Shown one piece after another: positions 23,708 through 32,802 of a DNA stretch of 55,316 bases; the first letter of the stretch is position 1; every line of letters begins with the position of its first letter. Both the position numbers and the translations under genes were made by a program. The stretch comes from a virus: positions 1 through 55,316 of IMG/VR virus record IMGVR_UViG_3300037485_000169, one strand, 5' to 3'. The notes below the pieces were generated by a model that saw only the letters and a program-made list of their open reading frames with translations, did no database searches and was not told where the DNA came from.

Positions 23708-23998
23708 ATGGCTAAGAGCTACTGGAACACTAAGGCGGGTAAGCAGGCAACAACCAGCGCTGCTGCGGCTGACTATGCTGGAGCAATGAAGGTGAGTCCC
23801 GGCTTCCGTGCGGGTAAAAGTCCAGTAGTCTCTGGCTCTCCTGCCATGGGTACGCTCAATATGGGCAAGCAGGTCTCGCAGGGTCCGACCACTGGCTTCG
23901 GTTCTTTCCGTGGTCCCAGTTCGGAGTACGACACGACTATGCTTGGGCAGTTCGAACCTGCGCGGAAGGTTGATGGTTTCGATCCATCGATGGGGTAG
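23708..23998 (+). CDS. Hypothetical protein (96 aa), probably virion-associated
   Basis: ATG 23708 follows the previous stop by one base. The product is rich in Gly, Ser, Pro and Met, has low complexity and probably little fixed structure (for example FGSFRGPSSEYDTTMLGQFE). Similar flexible proteins occur next to lysis genes in related phages. No function is recognised. Confidence 0.55.
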   Translation: MAKSYWNTKAGKQATTSAAAADYAGAMKVSPGFRAGKSPVVSGSPAMGTLNMGKQVSQGPTTGFGSFRGPSSEYDTTMLGQFEPARKVDGFDPSMG

Positions 23999-24000
23999 TT

Positions 24001-24393
24001 ATGAGCATCACGTTAGGTTCTCGTTCGCTCTCTCGCCTTGAAGGTGTCCACCCTGATCTTGTGCGCGTGGTCAAGCGTGCTGCGGCTATGTCCGACCTCG
24101 ACTTCACCGTCTTGGAAGGGCTACGCACCGAAGCACGCCAGCGCCAACTGTTCAAGCAGGGTGCGACCAAGACACTCAACTCGCGTCACATAACCGGACA
24201 CGCTGTTGACCTAGCTCCTATGCTCGACGGTAAGGTATCTTGGGATTGGCCGCTCTATCACCGGTTGGCCAAGACCGTGAAATCTGCTGCCGATCTGGAG
24301 AAAGTGCCCCTGCAATGGGGCGGAGACTGGAGAACTTTCAAGGATGGCCCACACTGGGAACTGCCTTGGAAGCAATATCCGAAAGGAAAGTGA
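24001..24393 (+). CDS. Endolysin, M15-type L-Ala-D-Glu / D-Ala-D-Ala peptidase
   Basis: The 130-residue enzyme shows the zinc peptidase pattern of the VanY/M15 family: LEGLRTEARQ, then SRHITGHAVDLAP holding the His and Asp ligands, and the closing HWEL with the last His. It cleaves peptide stems of peptidoglycan at lysis. There is no signal peptide, so release depends on the adjacent holin. Length and motif spacing are typical of phage M15C endolysins. Confidence 0.9.
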   Translation: MSITLGSRSLSRLEGVHPDLVRVVKRAAAMSDLDFTVLEGLRTEARQRQLFKQGATKTLNSRHITGHAVDLAPMLDGKVSWDWPLYHRLAKTVKSAADLEKVPLQWGGDWRTFKDGPHWELPWKQYPKGK

Positions 24394-24394
24394 T

Positions 24395-24577
24395 ATGAAT
24401 TTTGTCCATTGGCTTCTGGCCCGAATGAAAGAACCGAGCACCTATGCTGGCCTGTCCGGCCTTGCGCTCGCCTTCGGTGTGTCCACTGAGTTGTACACTG
24501 CGGCGTCCACTGCACTCGCTGGTGTCGCTGGCCTTGTTGCTGTTGTACTCGCTGACCGTACCGAGCACTCCGAATGA
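24395..24577 (+). CDS. Holin (putative, 60 aa)
   Basis: ATG 24395 follows GAAAGGAAAG two bases after the endolysin stop. The product (MNFVHWLLARMKEPSTYAG...) has two hydrophobic segments (LSGLALAFGV and ALAGVAGLVAVVLA) separated by a short polar turn, and a charged C-terminus. Size, topology and place between endolysin and spanins fit a small class II-type holin that permeabilises the inner membrane. Confidence 0.75.
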   Translation: MNFVHWLLARMKEPSTYAGLSGLALAFGVSTELYTAASTALAGVAGLVAVVLADRTEHSE

Positions 24578-24792
24578 TCCGGTTCTTGACGGCCCTACTG
24601 GCTGCTATCGATAAGATATTCACGTTCTTTGACCAGCAGCATTGGAAGCAGCAGGGCCGTCAAGAAACCATCAAGGAGATGAATGATGCGATTAACCACC
24701 AGATCGAACTCGGCGAAGCTGCTGTTGCTGTCCCTGATCCTGAGCGCGACGAGCGGCTGCGTAACCGATTTGACAGAGCACGTTCCGACTAA
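24574..24792 (+). CDS. Inner-membrane spanin subunit, Rz-like (putative)
   Basis: The start overlaps the holin stop. A hydrophobic N-terminal helix (MIRFLTALLAAIDKIFTFF) is followed by a charged helical periplasmic-type stalk. The last 107 nt overlap, in another frame, a lipoprotein gene, which is the classical Rz/Rz1 arrangement. Together they would fuse inner and outer membranes at lysis. At 72 residues it is short for an i-spanin. Confidence 0.6.
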   Translation: MIRFLTALLAAIDKIFTFFDQQHWKQQGRQETIKEMNDAINHQIELGEAAVAVPDPERDERLRNRFDRARSD

Positions 24793-24928
24793 TGGCTATT
24801 GCTCGATGACTAAACCCATCAGCTACGATAGCAAGAAAGACACGCCTGAAACCGTAAAGCAGATCGAGGCCCATAACTCCCGCTGGGCTTGCGTCTGCGA
24901 CAATGATTGCCCGACCAATGCTAATTAA
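24686..24928 (+). CDS. Outer-membrane spanin lipoprotein, Rz1-like (putative)
   Basis: It lies in the +1 frame relative to the Rz-like gene and overlaps it by 107 nt. AAGGAG (24673-24678) precedes ATG 24686; ATG 24683 is also possible. A lipoprotein signal (MRLTTRSNSAKLLLLSLILS, then ATSGC) puts the lipidated Cys at residue 25. The mature part is 55 residues with three more Cys. The overlap and lipobox give good support, implying a Gram-negative host. Confidence 0.72.
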   Translation: MRLTTRSNSAKLLLLSLILSATSGCVTDLTEHVPTNGYCSMTKPISYDSKKDTPETVKQIEAHNSRWACVCDNDCPTNAN

Positions 24929-25535
24929 GATCATCAAGAACGACCGGCACTTTGCCCAGAACGGGCCGACCGGTATTCGCATCCACACTGGTACTCGGTA
25001 TTTCGCCGCCGTTCTGCTTCAGGAGTGGTACGAGTTTACCCGCTATGTGTTCTGGTTCTGGGGTATCCCTGTGGCGCTTTGGGCTGCTGCGTGGGGCGGA
25101 TACGCCCTTGGTCTTGATGATGCGCTGTGCGGTGCTCTGGCAGTATCCGGTGTGGCGTTTATGCTGTTGGTCACGATGCGTCTCGTTCCGTTCAATCTGG
25201 CGGACCGGGAGTTGACTGGGCAGGCTATTGAGATTGCTGCGATCAAATTGCTCTATAAGCGTCCCGACATGGAGAGCGAATACCGGATACAGGCCCGGTC
25301 AATGATCCGGTCGGACAGCCCCTATGTTAGCAAGGGGTACTGGAGCGATCTCGATCCAGTCGACCCGAGTATTTACACCAACGAGGACGCACGCATGGGA
25401 ACTTATCACCCTAGCATCGCTCGCATGGTGTCACGGCTAAAGGCTCGGCAACCTTTTGCGGAGCGTTATGTGCGAGCCAATATGGATAAGCTGGAAAAGT
25501 GGAAGCCGCTGGGCGCTGACGGGCTAGGATATTGA
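24918..25535 (+). CDS. Membrane protein of unknown function (205 aa)
   Basis: The frame opens at ATG 24918 (overlapping the spanin stop) or 24903; neither has a clear ribosome-binding site. Two hydrophobic segments follow each other (VFWFWGIPVALWAAAWGGYA and ALCGALAVSGVAFMLLVTM) after a basic N-terminus. The C-terminal 110 residues are soluble, helical and Arg-rich. It lies between lysis genes and the tail tube gene. The family is not recognised. Confidence 0.6.
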   Translation: MLIKIIKNDRHFAQNGPTGIRIHTGTRYFAAVLLQEWYEFTRYVFWFWGIPVALWAAAWGGYALGLDDALCGALAVSGVAFMLLVTMRLVPFNLADRELTGQAIEIAAIKLLYKRPDMESEYRIQARSMIRSDSPYVSKGYWSDLDPVDPSIYTNEDARMGTYHPSIARMVSRLKARQPFAERYVRANMDKLEKWKPLGADGLGY

Positions 25536-25574
25536 GAGTGACTGCCCCTCCAAAATGGAGTAAATGAGTATATC

Positions 25575-27995
25575 ATGGCTGGCGTGAAAATCACAAACTT
25601 CTTTGGTATCGCACCAAAGATTTCACCGGAACTCCTACCGGAGACCGCCGGGCAGATTGCGCGTAATACGAAGCTATACTCTGGCGACCTCATCCCCTAC
25701 CCGCAGCCTGTCGTGGTCGGCAACACGGGACGCACCGGCACGATCAAAACGCTCTACGCTCTCAAGGACCCACTTGGCGTCAACCAGTGGCTGTCATGGA
25801 CCACCGACGTAGACACCGCTGTCGTTACCTCATCTGACATATCGGACCAGCGCTTCTACTATACCGGCGACGGTGTGCCCAAGGTCAGCAATTACTCACT
25901 GGCGTTCGAAGGGATAGGCCCCTACCCCACCAACTATTACGAACTCGGGCTGCCGCTTCCGACAACCAAACCGACCGTGACGGTTACGCCGTTCACCACG
26001 GCGATGACTGCGACCTACGAGCGCGATAACAATAACACGGCAACCCTGACGACCGGTTCACCTCATGGCCTCAAGGAAGGGGCCTATATCACGGTAACCG
26101 GGTTCAGCTATCTGGCAGGGTCCTACACCTATGTCGGCACCACGGTGACGTGCACTATCGCGAGCCATGGTCTGACAGGTACACCTCAAGTTATTCTCGA
26201 CTTCACTTCGGGTGATGCCATCGACGGCGTCTACACGGCCACGGTCACGGGGCTTAACACCTTCACAGTCAACGTCCCTGTGGCACCGACTGCTGTCGGC
26301 ACTGTCCGCCTCAGCATGACCTCGTTCAACGTGACGGGTATCCAAGCTACGGTCATCGACCCTTCGACCATCGAGTATTTTAGCCCGGGTCCGCAGATCG
26401 CAACGACTGCCTTTGCTGGTGGTAACATCGACCTCGGCGGTCCGACACAGTCACGCTCATATGTCTACACATGGTATACGCCGTGGGAAGAAGAGAGCAT
26501 CGCGTCCGACCCGACCGATGATGTGTTCGTCAAGGAAGGGGTGACCATCACGGTCAGCAATCTTCCGAGTGCGAAGCCATCGGGCGACAACTTTGTGCGT
26601 GGTATCCGGCTCTATCGCACGCTCGCCACTGCTGCGGGTACAGAATATTTCCGCCTCAAGACCCTGTGGTTTCCTACCGATCTGGCTACTGTCAGCCGGG
26701 CCAGTAGCGTATCGACCGTCAAGCTGGAGTTCCCGCACAACCTCGGCATCGGGGACCGGTTCAAAATCAGCGGCTGCTCTGACGCTTCGTTCGATATCAC
26801 TGGCGGTATCGTCGTCGATATCCCTGACGAGTATACATTTACCTATGCGCAGGCTGCTGCCGATGTGGCTACCACCACTGTCGCTGCGGGAACGCTCTAC
26901 CATGACGTATCTGAGGACCCACCTACGACAGCCGCTCGGTACTGGGGTGACGCGGGTAACTATGATTTCGTCGATGACTTCAACCCACTGAACCTGATCG
27001 ATATCCTCGCGTCTGATGAATATGACGCGCCGCCTGACGGTCTCCAAGGTCTGATCGCTGCGCAGAACAACATCCTCGCTGGCTTCGTCGGGAACAAACT
27101 TTACCTGACAGAGCCTGCGATCCCGCACGCATGGCCCATCGCTTACGCGATTACCTTTGAGTATGACATCGTCGGTCTGGCACCGGTCAACGGTTCGATC
27201 TTGGTCCTGACCAAGGGATATCCCTACCTCGTAGCTGGCAGTGACCCGGCTGCTGGCATGGGTGTTCAGCGGATCGACGCGCTCTATCCTTGCCTCAACC
27301 GCAAGGGCATTGTCGCTATGAACTATGGCGTGGTCTATCCCACCCACGACGGTATGGCTGTGTTCTCTCCGGCCAGCGGCCCGACGATCATCACCCGCTC
27401 GAACTTCAACAACGATACGTGGGCAGTGGAACTGGACCCCACCACCATTGTCGGCGAGTTCTATGGTGACGCCTATCTGGCGTCTCACTCCACGGGCGGC
27501 TTTGCCTTTGAGCCGGACAGGAACATCGGCGGTCAGTATGTTGATCTCGACTTCACATACACCGCTTCATGGTACGACTCCATCGGCGGTCAACTCTTCT
27601 GCGTCACCGGCACCAACGGCGATGTGTATGAGTGGGATAATCTTGATCAGCCTGCGCTCACGCAGGAGTGGAAGTCCAAGGTCATCAAGACGCCGGATAT
27701 GATCAACCTTGGGGCGGCCCGGGTTATCGCTGACTTTGCCGAGGTGACGACGACTTGGGACTCTGCCTCACAGCAGTGGCAGAACGACACATCTCCTTGG
27801 GCCACGGCGGACAACATCACGTTCAAGTTCTGGGTGGACAAGCAACTTCTCATGACCACGACGGTCACTGATATAGGCACCTTCCGCCTCCCGACCGGCT
27901 ATCGCTCTGATACGTTTGAGGTTGGCGTTACCGGCGACATCCGGGTCCGGGCTATCCACCTTGGTGAAACCCCGCTCAGTCTGAAGGAAGCATAA
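25575..27995 (+). CDS. Tail tube (nozzle) protein, T7 gp12-like
   Basis: The 806-residue protein begins MAGVKITNFFGIAPKISPEL and moves into a beta-propeller-like body with repeated strands and a late segment (GLAPVNGSILVLTKGYPYLV) typical of podovirus nozzle proteins. An inserted Thr/Val-rich module (about residues 140-260) looks like an Ig-type domain. It should form the distal tail tube to which spikes attach. The stop overlaps the next start as TAATG. Confidence 0.7.
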   Translation: MAGVKITNFFGIAPKISPELLPETAGQIARNTKLYSGDLIPYPQPVVVGNTGRTGTIKTLYALKDPLGVNQWLSWTTDVDTAVVTSSDISDQRFYYTGDGVPKVSNYSLAFEGIGPYPTNYYELGLPLPTTKPTVTVTPFTTAMTATYERDNNNTATLTTGSPHGLKEGAYITVTGFSYLAGSYTYVGTTVTCTIASHGLTGTPQVILDFTSGDAIDGVYTATVTGLNTFTVNVPVAPTAVGTVRLSMTSFNVTGIQATVIDPSTIEYFSPGPQIATTAFAGGNIDLGGPTQSRSYVYTWYTPWEEESIASDPTDDVFVKEGVTITVSNLPSAKPSGDNFVRGIRLYRTLATAAGTEYFRLKTLWFPTDLATVSRASSVSTVKLEFPHNLGIGDRFKISGCSDASFDITGGIVVDIPDEYTFTYAQAAADVATTTVAAGTLYHDVSEDPPTTAARYWGDAGNYDFVDDFNPLNLIDILASDEYDAPPDGLQGLIAAQNNILAGFVGNKLYLTEPAIPHAWPIAYAITFEYDIVGLAPVNGSILVLTKGYPYLVAGSDPAAGMGVQRIDALYPCLNRKGIVAMNYGVVYPTHDGMAVFSPASGPTIITRSNFNNDTWAVELDPTTIVGEFYGDAYLASHSTGGFAFEPDRNIGGQYVDLDFTYTASWYDSIGGQLFCVTGTNGDVYEWDNLDQPALTQEWKSKVIKTPDMINLGAARVIADFAEVTTTWDSASQQWQNDTSPWATADNITFKFWVDKQLLMTTTVTDIGTFRLPTGYRSDTFEVGVTGDIRVRAIHLGETPLSLKEA

Positions 27996-28342
27996 TGACT
28001 AGGTTTTCGGCGATCCCTAATCCACCGCAGTCCGATATGACGGGCTGGCAATATTATATGCTCAACGCACTCAAGGAGAATGTGGACCTCCTGACCGGTG
28101 CGCGGGGCGAGAAGGACGGCGCAAGCCGGGCGATCACCAAGGCTTCGGTGACCATCACTTCAGTGCCAGCGCAGTCAATGCGGCAGGTCACAGCCCAAGG
28201 GGCTGGGGTTAATATCGAAGGCGCAGTGGTTCCTGCATTGGAAGACTATGTGGAACTACTCAAGAATGTACAATCACTCGCTAACGATGTAGCATCGCTA
28301 CGAGACACACTAAACACGCTTATTGGACAGTTACGAGGGTAA
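27995..28342 (+). CDS. Small tail or ejection accessory protein (115 aa)
   Basis: The product has an N-terminal polar part (MTRFSAIPNPPQSDMTGWQY), a helix-turn region and a C-terminal coiled coil (VELLKNVQSLANDVASLRDT). Similar short coiled proteins accompany podovirus tail genes. It is translationally coupled to the nozzle gene. Function uncertain. Confidence 0.6.
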   Translation: MTRFSAIPNPPQSDMTGWQYYMLNALKENVDLLTGARGEKDGASRAITKASVTITSVPAQSMRQVTAQGAGVNIEGAVVPALEDYVELLKNVQSLANDVASLRDTLNTLIGQLRG

Positions 28343-28343
28343 T

Positions 28344-29165
28344 ATGGAAAATCCTGTGATGACAGCACTGAACCCGCAGGTGGCTTCGACCACTTCGTTG
28401 GACCTCCCTCCGGCACTGGCCAGCATATTGGCTATGCCTGCGGCTAACGCGGCTCCTGTCGCTGCGCCTATGGCCCCTATGCCTGCTGCTGGTCCATCAC
28501 CCACACTCGGCGGTGCACTGGGCGGTCAGTCCACGGTTGCGCAGCAGCCGCTTCCCAGCTTCCAAGAAGGTGGCATGGTCGGCCCCGGCGGTATGCCGAT
28601 GGGTGGTATGCCTGCGGGTGCGCCCGCTCAACCTTCTGCGCCGATGGACCCGATGCAGCGCGACCAGCTTCTCAATCAGTCGTTACAGCAGAACCCGCAG
28701 GTCGTGCAGGAAATCCAAGCGACCCTGATGGCCGGTCTTCAGTCCGGTGAGATCACAGCGCAGGAACTGAACATGATCATCCAGCTTACTCAGTTGGCTG
28801 CACAGAACCCTGACATGTATCCTTATGTCCGTCAGTTCGCAATCCAGCAGGGTATCGCTACCGAAGAGGACCTGCCTGCGCAGTATGACGAAGGTCTGCT
28901 GGTGGCTATGCTCACGGTGGCCAAGTCTGCACAGCAGTTGATCCAAGGCGGTCAGCCCATGGCGACTGGCGAAGCACCGATGACTGGACAACTCGAAGCT
29001 ACGATGCCATCGATGAAAGAAGGCGGCACGGTTAAGGGCAAGAACGACGCTCCGGTCCCGATCATGGCCCACGAAGGGGAGTATGTGATCCCCAAGAATG
29101 TGGTGCAGATGAAGGGTCGTGAGTTCTTCGACCGGCTAGTGGAGCAGTACAAGGATAAAGCGTGA
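28344..29165 (+). CDS. Putative internal virion / structural protein (273 aa)
   Basis: ATG 28344 follows GAGGG. The N-terminal third is Pro/Ala/Met/Gly-rich and probably flexible. The middle is helical (QNPQVVQEIQATLMAGLQSG). Near the C-terminus comes PIMAHEGEYVIPKNVVQMKG, a tail-protein motif seen in many phages (HEGEYVIP). It begins the ejection-protein cluster. Role inferred from context. Confidence 0.65.
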   Translation: MENPVMTALNPQVASTTSLDLPPALASILAMPAANAAPVAAPMAPMPAAGPSPTLGGALGGQSTVAQQPLPSFQEGGMVGPGGMPMGGMPAGAPAQPSAPMDPMQRDQLLNQSLQQNPQVVQEIQATLMAGLQSGEITAQELNMIIQLTQLAAQNPDMYPYVRQFAIQQGIATEEDLPAQYDEGLLVAMLTVAKSAQQLIQGGQPMATGEAPMTGQLEATMPSMKEGGTVKGKNDAPVPIMAHEGEYVIPKNVVQMKGREFFDRLVEQYKDKA

Positions 29166-29599
29166 GTGAAGTAAGCATAGAACTTTTATCGACGAATAGG
29201 GCCATTGCGCTGTGGCCTGAGATCGCCCCCTTGGCGGAACAGTCCGTCCGTGGTAACGATATGTCCGCTTCCGACATGGATGCACAGTATATTTTTAACG
29301 CAGTATGCGCTGATGAGGCTGTGATCTTTGCGGGATTTATAGACGGTAAGTTGGAGATGGTACTAGGGTTTCAGTTCTCCGACGCCAACGGACACAAGTG
29401 TGCCGATATTATTGCCATGGCAGGTAAGCATCTGACCATGTTCAAGCGACGGTACTGGGAGGCCATCATGGCGTGGTTACGAGCCAATGATGTAGAGTTT
29501 GTTGATAGCTATGTTCCGATTAATCGCGCTGTGTTATACATGAATAAATTCGGATTTGATAAATCCTGCGCACATATCCGGATGTCTCTGGGGAATTGA
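29162..29599 (+). CDS. GNAT-fold-like phage protein (145 aa), GTG start
   Basis: GTG 29162 overlaps the upstream stop as GTGA. The product has the strand-helix order of GNAT acetyltransferases and an end segment (VPINRAVLYMNKFGFDKSCA) that resembles the acyl-CoA-binding end of that fold. The usual Q/R-x-x-G-x-G/A loop is not evident. Similar proteins occur beside podovirus ejection genes and may be structural rather than enzymatic. Confidence 0.6.
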   Translation: MSEVSIELLSTNRAIALWPEIAPLAEQSVRGNDMSASDMDAQYIFNAVCADEAVIFAGFIDGKLEMVLGFQFSDANGHKCADIIAMAGKHLTMFKRRYWEAIMAWLRANDVEFVDSYVPINRAVLYMNKFGFDKSCAHIRMSLGN

Positions 29600-29600
29600 T

Positions 29601-30692
29601 ATGGGTAAAGTTGTAAAGACGGTTCTGAAGGTCGCTGCGGTAGCAGCTATCGCGTACTTCGCTCCTCCATTGGCGGGTGCTGCGCTGGGTTCTGTCGGGG
29701 TCTCCTCTGCCCTTGCGACTACGGCTCTGTCTTCCGCCATTGGCGCAGGTATGGGCGAACTCTCTGGTGTCGGGTGGAAGGCTGGGGCCTTAGCTGCGGG
29801 ACTAGGAGGCGCGAATAGTTCCGGTCTATTTGGCGGTGCTCCCGCCGCTGGTGCTGGTGCGGCTCCCACAACTGCTGGCGCAGCCGGTGCTCCTGCCGCC
29901 GCTGGTACTGCTGGCGCTGCTCTTCCGGGTGTCGAAGCCTATATGGCATCGCCCGGCTTTACTGCCGCCGCTGGTACTGAGGCTGCTGCCGCTGGTGTTG
30001 GCGGCGCTGCCGCCGCTCCACAGACTATTGGCCAAGCATTATCCGGTGCTGCTGCGAAGCCAACGAGTGTACTCACCGGAGGCATTTCGAATATAACGAA
30101 GGGTCTCGGCGGGGCGGTTAATGCTGTCGGCCTTGGTGGCGTGGCAGGTGGTCTCAATCTTGGCGCTGTTGCTCCGGGGCTGGTTGCCGCTGGTCTTACC
30201 TCGACGCCGGGGGCTGCGATCACTCGGGCACAACAGGCTGAACTTGCACGGGCACAGGGCGTAAATGCTGCTGTTACCCAGCAACGCATCGACGAGGCCA
30301 ACAAGCTGATCGGCGAAGCCGCCTATTATGATCCTGAGTATATGGCCCGGCAGGCAGCGGAAGCAGCCCAAATCCGTGGTGGTATCCAAGAGACTGAGGG
30401 AACCCGGGGACTTACCGGTGAGCGCTTGGCTGCTGAACGCCGTCGCTATCGCCTCGGCACTGCCCGCAGTGCGGGTTCTGCATATCAGCAAGGTTATGGC
30501 ACGGGCGTCAGCGCCCGCACGCAGACACGTCAGGCTGGCATCCAGTCACTTCCGACCAGCTTCCCGACCACTTCGGCAGAGAGTAGTGCGGCGCTCCGGG
30601 ATCGTTACATGGCCGATGAGGCACGCCGTAGTCAGGAAGCCGGTCTTGCTGCATTGTTTGGTCAGGCTCTCAACCGCCCGACTACCACTTAA
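29601..30692 (+). CDS. Internal virion protein, Ala/Gly-rich (363 aa)
   Basis: An N-terminal hydrophobic segment (VVKTVLKVAAVAAIAYFAPP) leads into a 150-residue Ala/Gly/Pro region with low complexity, then an Arg/Gln/Glu-rich helical C-terminus (TRAQQAELARAQGVNAAVTQ). The layout matches small ejection proteins such as T7 gp14-like partners that form a channel in the host envelope. It sits directly before the two large ejection proteins. Confidence 0.7.
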   Translation: MGKVVKTVLKVAAVAAIAYFAPPLAGAALGSVGVSSALATTALSSAIGAGMGELSGVGWKAGALAAGLGGANSSGLFGGAPAAGAGAAPTTAGAAGAPAAAGTAGAALPGVEAYMASPGFTAAAGTEAAAAGVGGAAAAPQTIGQALSGAAAKPTSVLTGGISNITKGLGGAVNAVGLGGVAGGLNLGAVAPGLVAAGLTSTPGAAITRAQQAELARAQGVNAAVTQQRIDEANKLIGEAAYYDPEYMARQAAEAAQIRGGIQETEGTRGLTGERLAAERRRYRLGTARSAGSAYQQGYGTGVSARTQTRQAGIQSLPTSFPTTSAESSAALRDRYMADEARRSQEAGLAALFGQALNRPTTT

Positions 30693-30706
30693 GATAGGAA
30701 CACTTC

Positions 30707-32800
30707 ATGGCGATTGGTTCGTTTCTCTCTAGCGCTGGCCGGATTGGTGAAGGTATCGAGCGATACCAGACCGAGAGCGAACTGCGGCGTTTGCAGCGTG
30801 AGCAGGCAGCCCTTACCCGTGGAGAACTGGCGCGTCAGGAACAGTTTCGTCAGCTACAACTCGAAGCTCCTGTCACCGAACTTCCAGACCAAGGTCTCCT
30901 TCTTGGCGCACCCATGCAGGTTGCCGAGCCTGAGTTCCCCCGCGCTGGCCGTATCGCTGCCGCTGGCCTTATGGCCCCGGCTGGTGTTGAGGCTGCTGCT
31001 CCTGCCGCTGCCCCCGCTGCTGCTCCTGCCGCTGCTGCACCCAAGCCGGTAAAGCTCGGCGGGGTTACCATCCCCGGTTTCGACTCACGCAAACCTGTGC
31101 GCCTTGGCGCTGGCGTGGCTGGCTTCCTAAAGATCGAGCCTAATGCGTCGGACTTCGACAAAAAATATCGCCGTGGCGTTAATGACCTTCGTCTCGACAA
31201 AGCCCTCGACAAGCTATCCAACGTCGCCGCTGCTCCGTTCAGCACCATCCGGAAGCCGTTCGTCGGACAGGATGAGAAGCGTAACTTGGAGATGCGCGAT
31301 GCCGCTGCTTCGTACTACAGCAGCAATGTCGCCCGTGAGTATTTCAGCCGTAACCCTGAGATGCTGGCCGTTGCCCAGAAGAACCCGGTCGAGTTCTTCC
31401 AAAAGGTAGGCGCTGCGAATTTACAGGCGGCAGAGGTTGAACGTGCCAAACGTGCTGGTGTCGCCACTCCGACTGCTGCGGCTGCTGCGCCTGCGCAAGG
31501 CGGTCTAGCATCCACTATTGCTAGGATCGGTGGTGCTGAGAGCGGCGGTGTCGCTAACCCATATCAGACGCCCAACCTCGCTGGTGCATCGTCAGCGTTC
31601 GGCAAGTACCAGTTTACCCGTGATACGTGGATCAGCACATATCGCAAACTGAACCCGAGAACTGGGTTGAGCGACGACCGTATCTGGGCACAGCGCACCA
31701 ATCCGGAACTGCAAGAGCGCCTCATGGTCAAACTCACGCAGGATAACTCTGCGAAATTGGAGAAGGCAGGTCTTCCAGTCAACGACGGTACGCTATATCT
31801 GGCGCATTTCCTTGGTTCCGGCGGTGCGACTAAACTCCTGCGTGCTGACGCCAACACACCCGCTGACCGCGTTCTCACACAAGATCAGATCAACGCCAAC
31901 CCCACAATCCTCAAGGGTAAGACTGTTGGTCAAGTAGCTCAGTGGGCTGCTGGTAAGATGGGCGGTGCTGCTCCCGCAGGTGGTGGTGCTCCCGCTGGAG
32001 GCGTTCAGATAGCTAGTGTGCAGGACACTCCTGTTCCGGTGCGTATCGATCCGTCGAACTTCTATCTCGCCAACCCGAACGCTACATCTCGCGATACCCG
32101 CATGGCCCTCCAGAACAGGCAGGAACTTGCGCGTATGGCGGATATGTACCGCCGCGCCGGTATGGGTAATGAGTTCACGGCCACACGTCTGAAGCTCATC
32201 GAACTGGATAACAGCCTGATCTACCTTCAGGGTATGCAGGGGCTACAGGAACTGGCTCTGGCCAATGACCCTCGTCGTCTTGCCGCAGTGTGGTCTGACT
32301 ATGCTGGCGTTCCTGTCCAGCTTCAGCCACAGACTGATGGCTCGTTTAATATTCTGGTCAATGGCCGGGTGACCCAGCGTGGTGTTGCCCGTAATTCTGT
32401 GATCGATGCTGCCCGTTCGTCGTTCGACAAGCAGTATGTGCAGACGCAGTCCGCAGCAGCAGCCGAGCAGGCCACAGAATATTTCAAGAGCCAGCTTCGT
32501 ATGACCGAAGAGGCAGCCAAGGCGTCAGCCAAATTTGCTGCTGATATCCAGCTTAAGCTCCTCGAAGGCGACAACGCCAAGGCCACTGAGCTTATCAAGC
32601 AGATGGACCCCAACGGTAAGATCACGATGCTGCCCGATGGCAGTGGTCAGGCGATCCTTCAGGTGCAAGGTCAGACATTGCTTATTGATAAGGGTGGTGT
32701 ACAAATAGAAGGCGCACCCGAGGGTATGGTTTCAGGTCCGTCTGCCCGACCCATTACTGGTTTGCCGCAGCGCGTTGCAGGTGTTGGTACTGGAGGATAA
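30707..32800 (+). CDS. Internal virion protein with lytic transglycosylase domain
   Basis: The 697-residue protein has an Ala/Pro-rich linker near residue 100 and a lysozyme-like domain from about 270. The domain shows ARIGGAESGG with the probable catalytic Glu 278, followed by SAFGKYQFTRDTW, a typical SLT/phage transglycosylase motif. The C-terminal 300 residues are helical. It probably opens a gap in peptidoglycan during genome entry, as T7 gp16 does. Here the enzyme is on a separate protein from the giant one. Confidence 0.85.
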   Translation: MAIGSFLSSAGRIGEGIERYQTESELRRLQREQAALTRGELARQEQFRQLQLEAPVTELPDQGLLLGAPMQVAEPEFPRAGRIAAAGLMAPAGVEAAAPAAAPAAAPAAAAPKPVKLGGVTIPGFDSRKPVRLGAGVAGFLKIEPNASDFDKKYRRGVNDLRLDKALDKLSNVAAAPFSTIRKPFVGQDEKRNLEMRDAAASYYSSNVAREYFSRNPEMLAVAQKNPVEFFQKVGAANLQAAEVERAKRAGVATPTAAAAAPAQGGLASTIARIGGAESGGVANPYQTPNLAGASSAFGKYQFTRDTWISTYRKLNPRTGLSDDRIWAQRTNPELQERLMVKLTQDNSAKLEKAGLPVNDGTLYLAHFLGSGGATKLLRADANTPADRVLTQDQINANPTILKGKTVGQVAQWAAGKMGGAAPAGGGAPAGGVQIASVQDTPVPVRIDPSNFYLANPNATSRDTRMALQNRQELARMADMYRRAGMGNEFTATRLKLIELDNSLIYLQGMQGLQELALANDPRRLAAVWSDYAGVPVQLQPQTDGSFNILVNGRVTQRGVARNSVIDAARSSFDKQYVQTQSAAAAEQATEYFKSQLRMTEEAAKASAKFAADIQLKLLEGDNAKATELIKQMDPNGKITMLPDGSGQAILQVQGQTLLIDKGGVQIEGAPEGMVSGPSARPITGLPQRVAGVGTGG

Positions 32801-32802
32801 TA

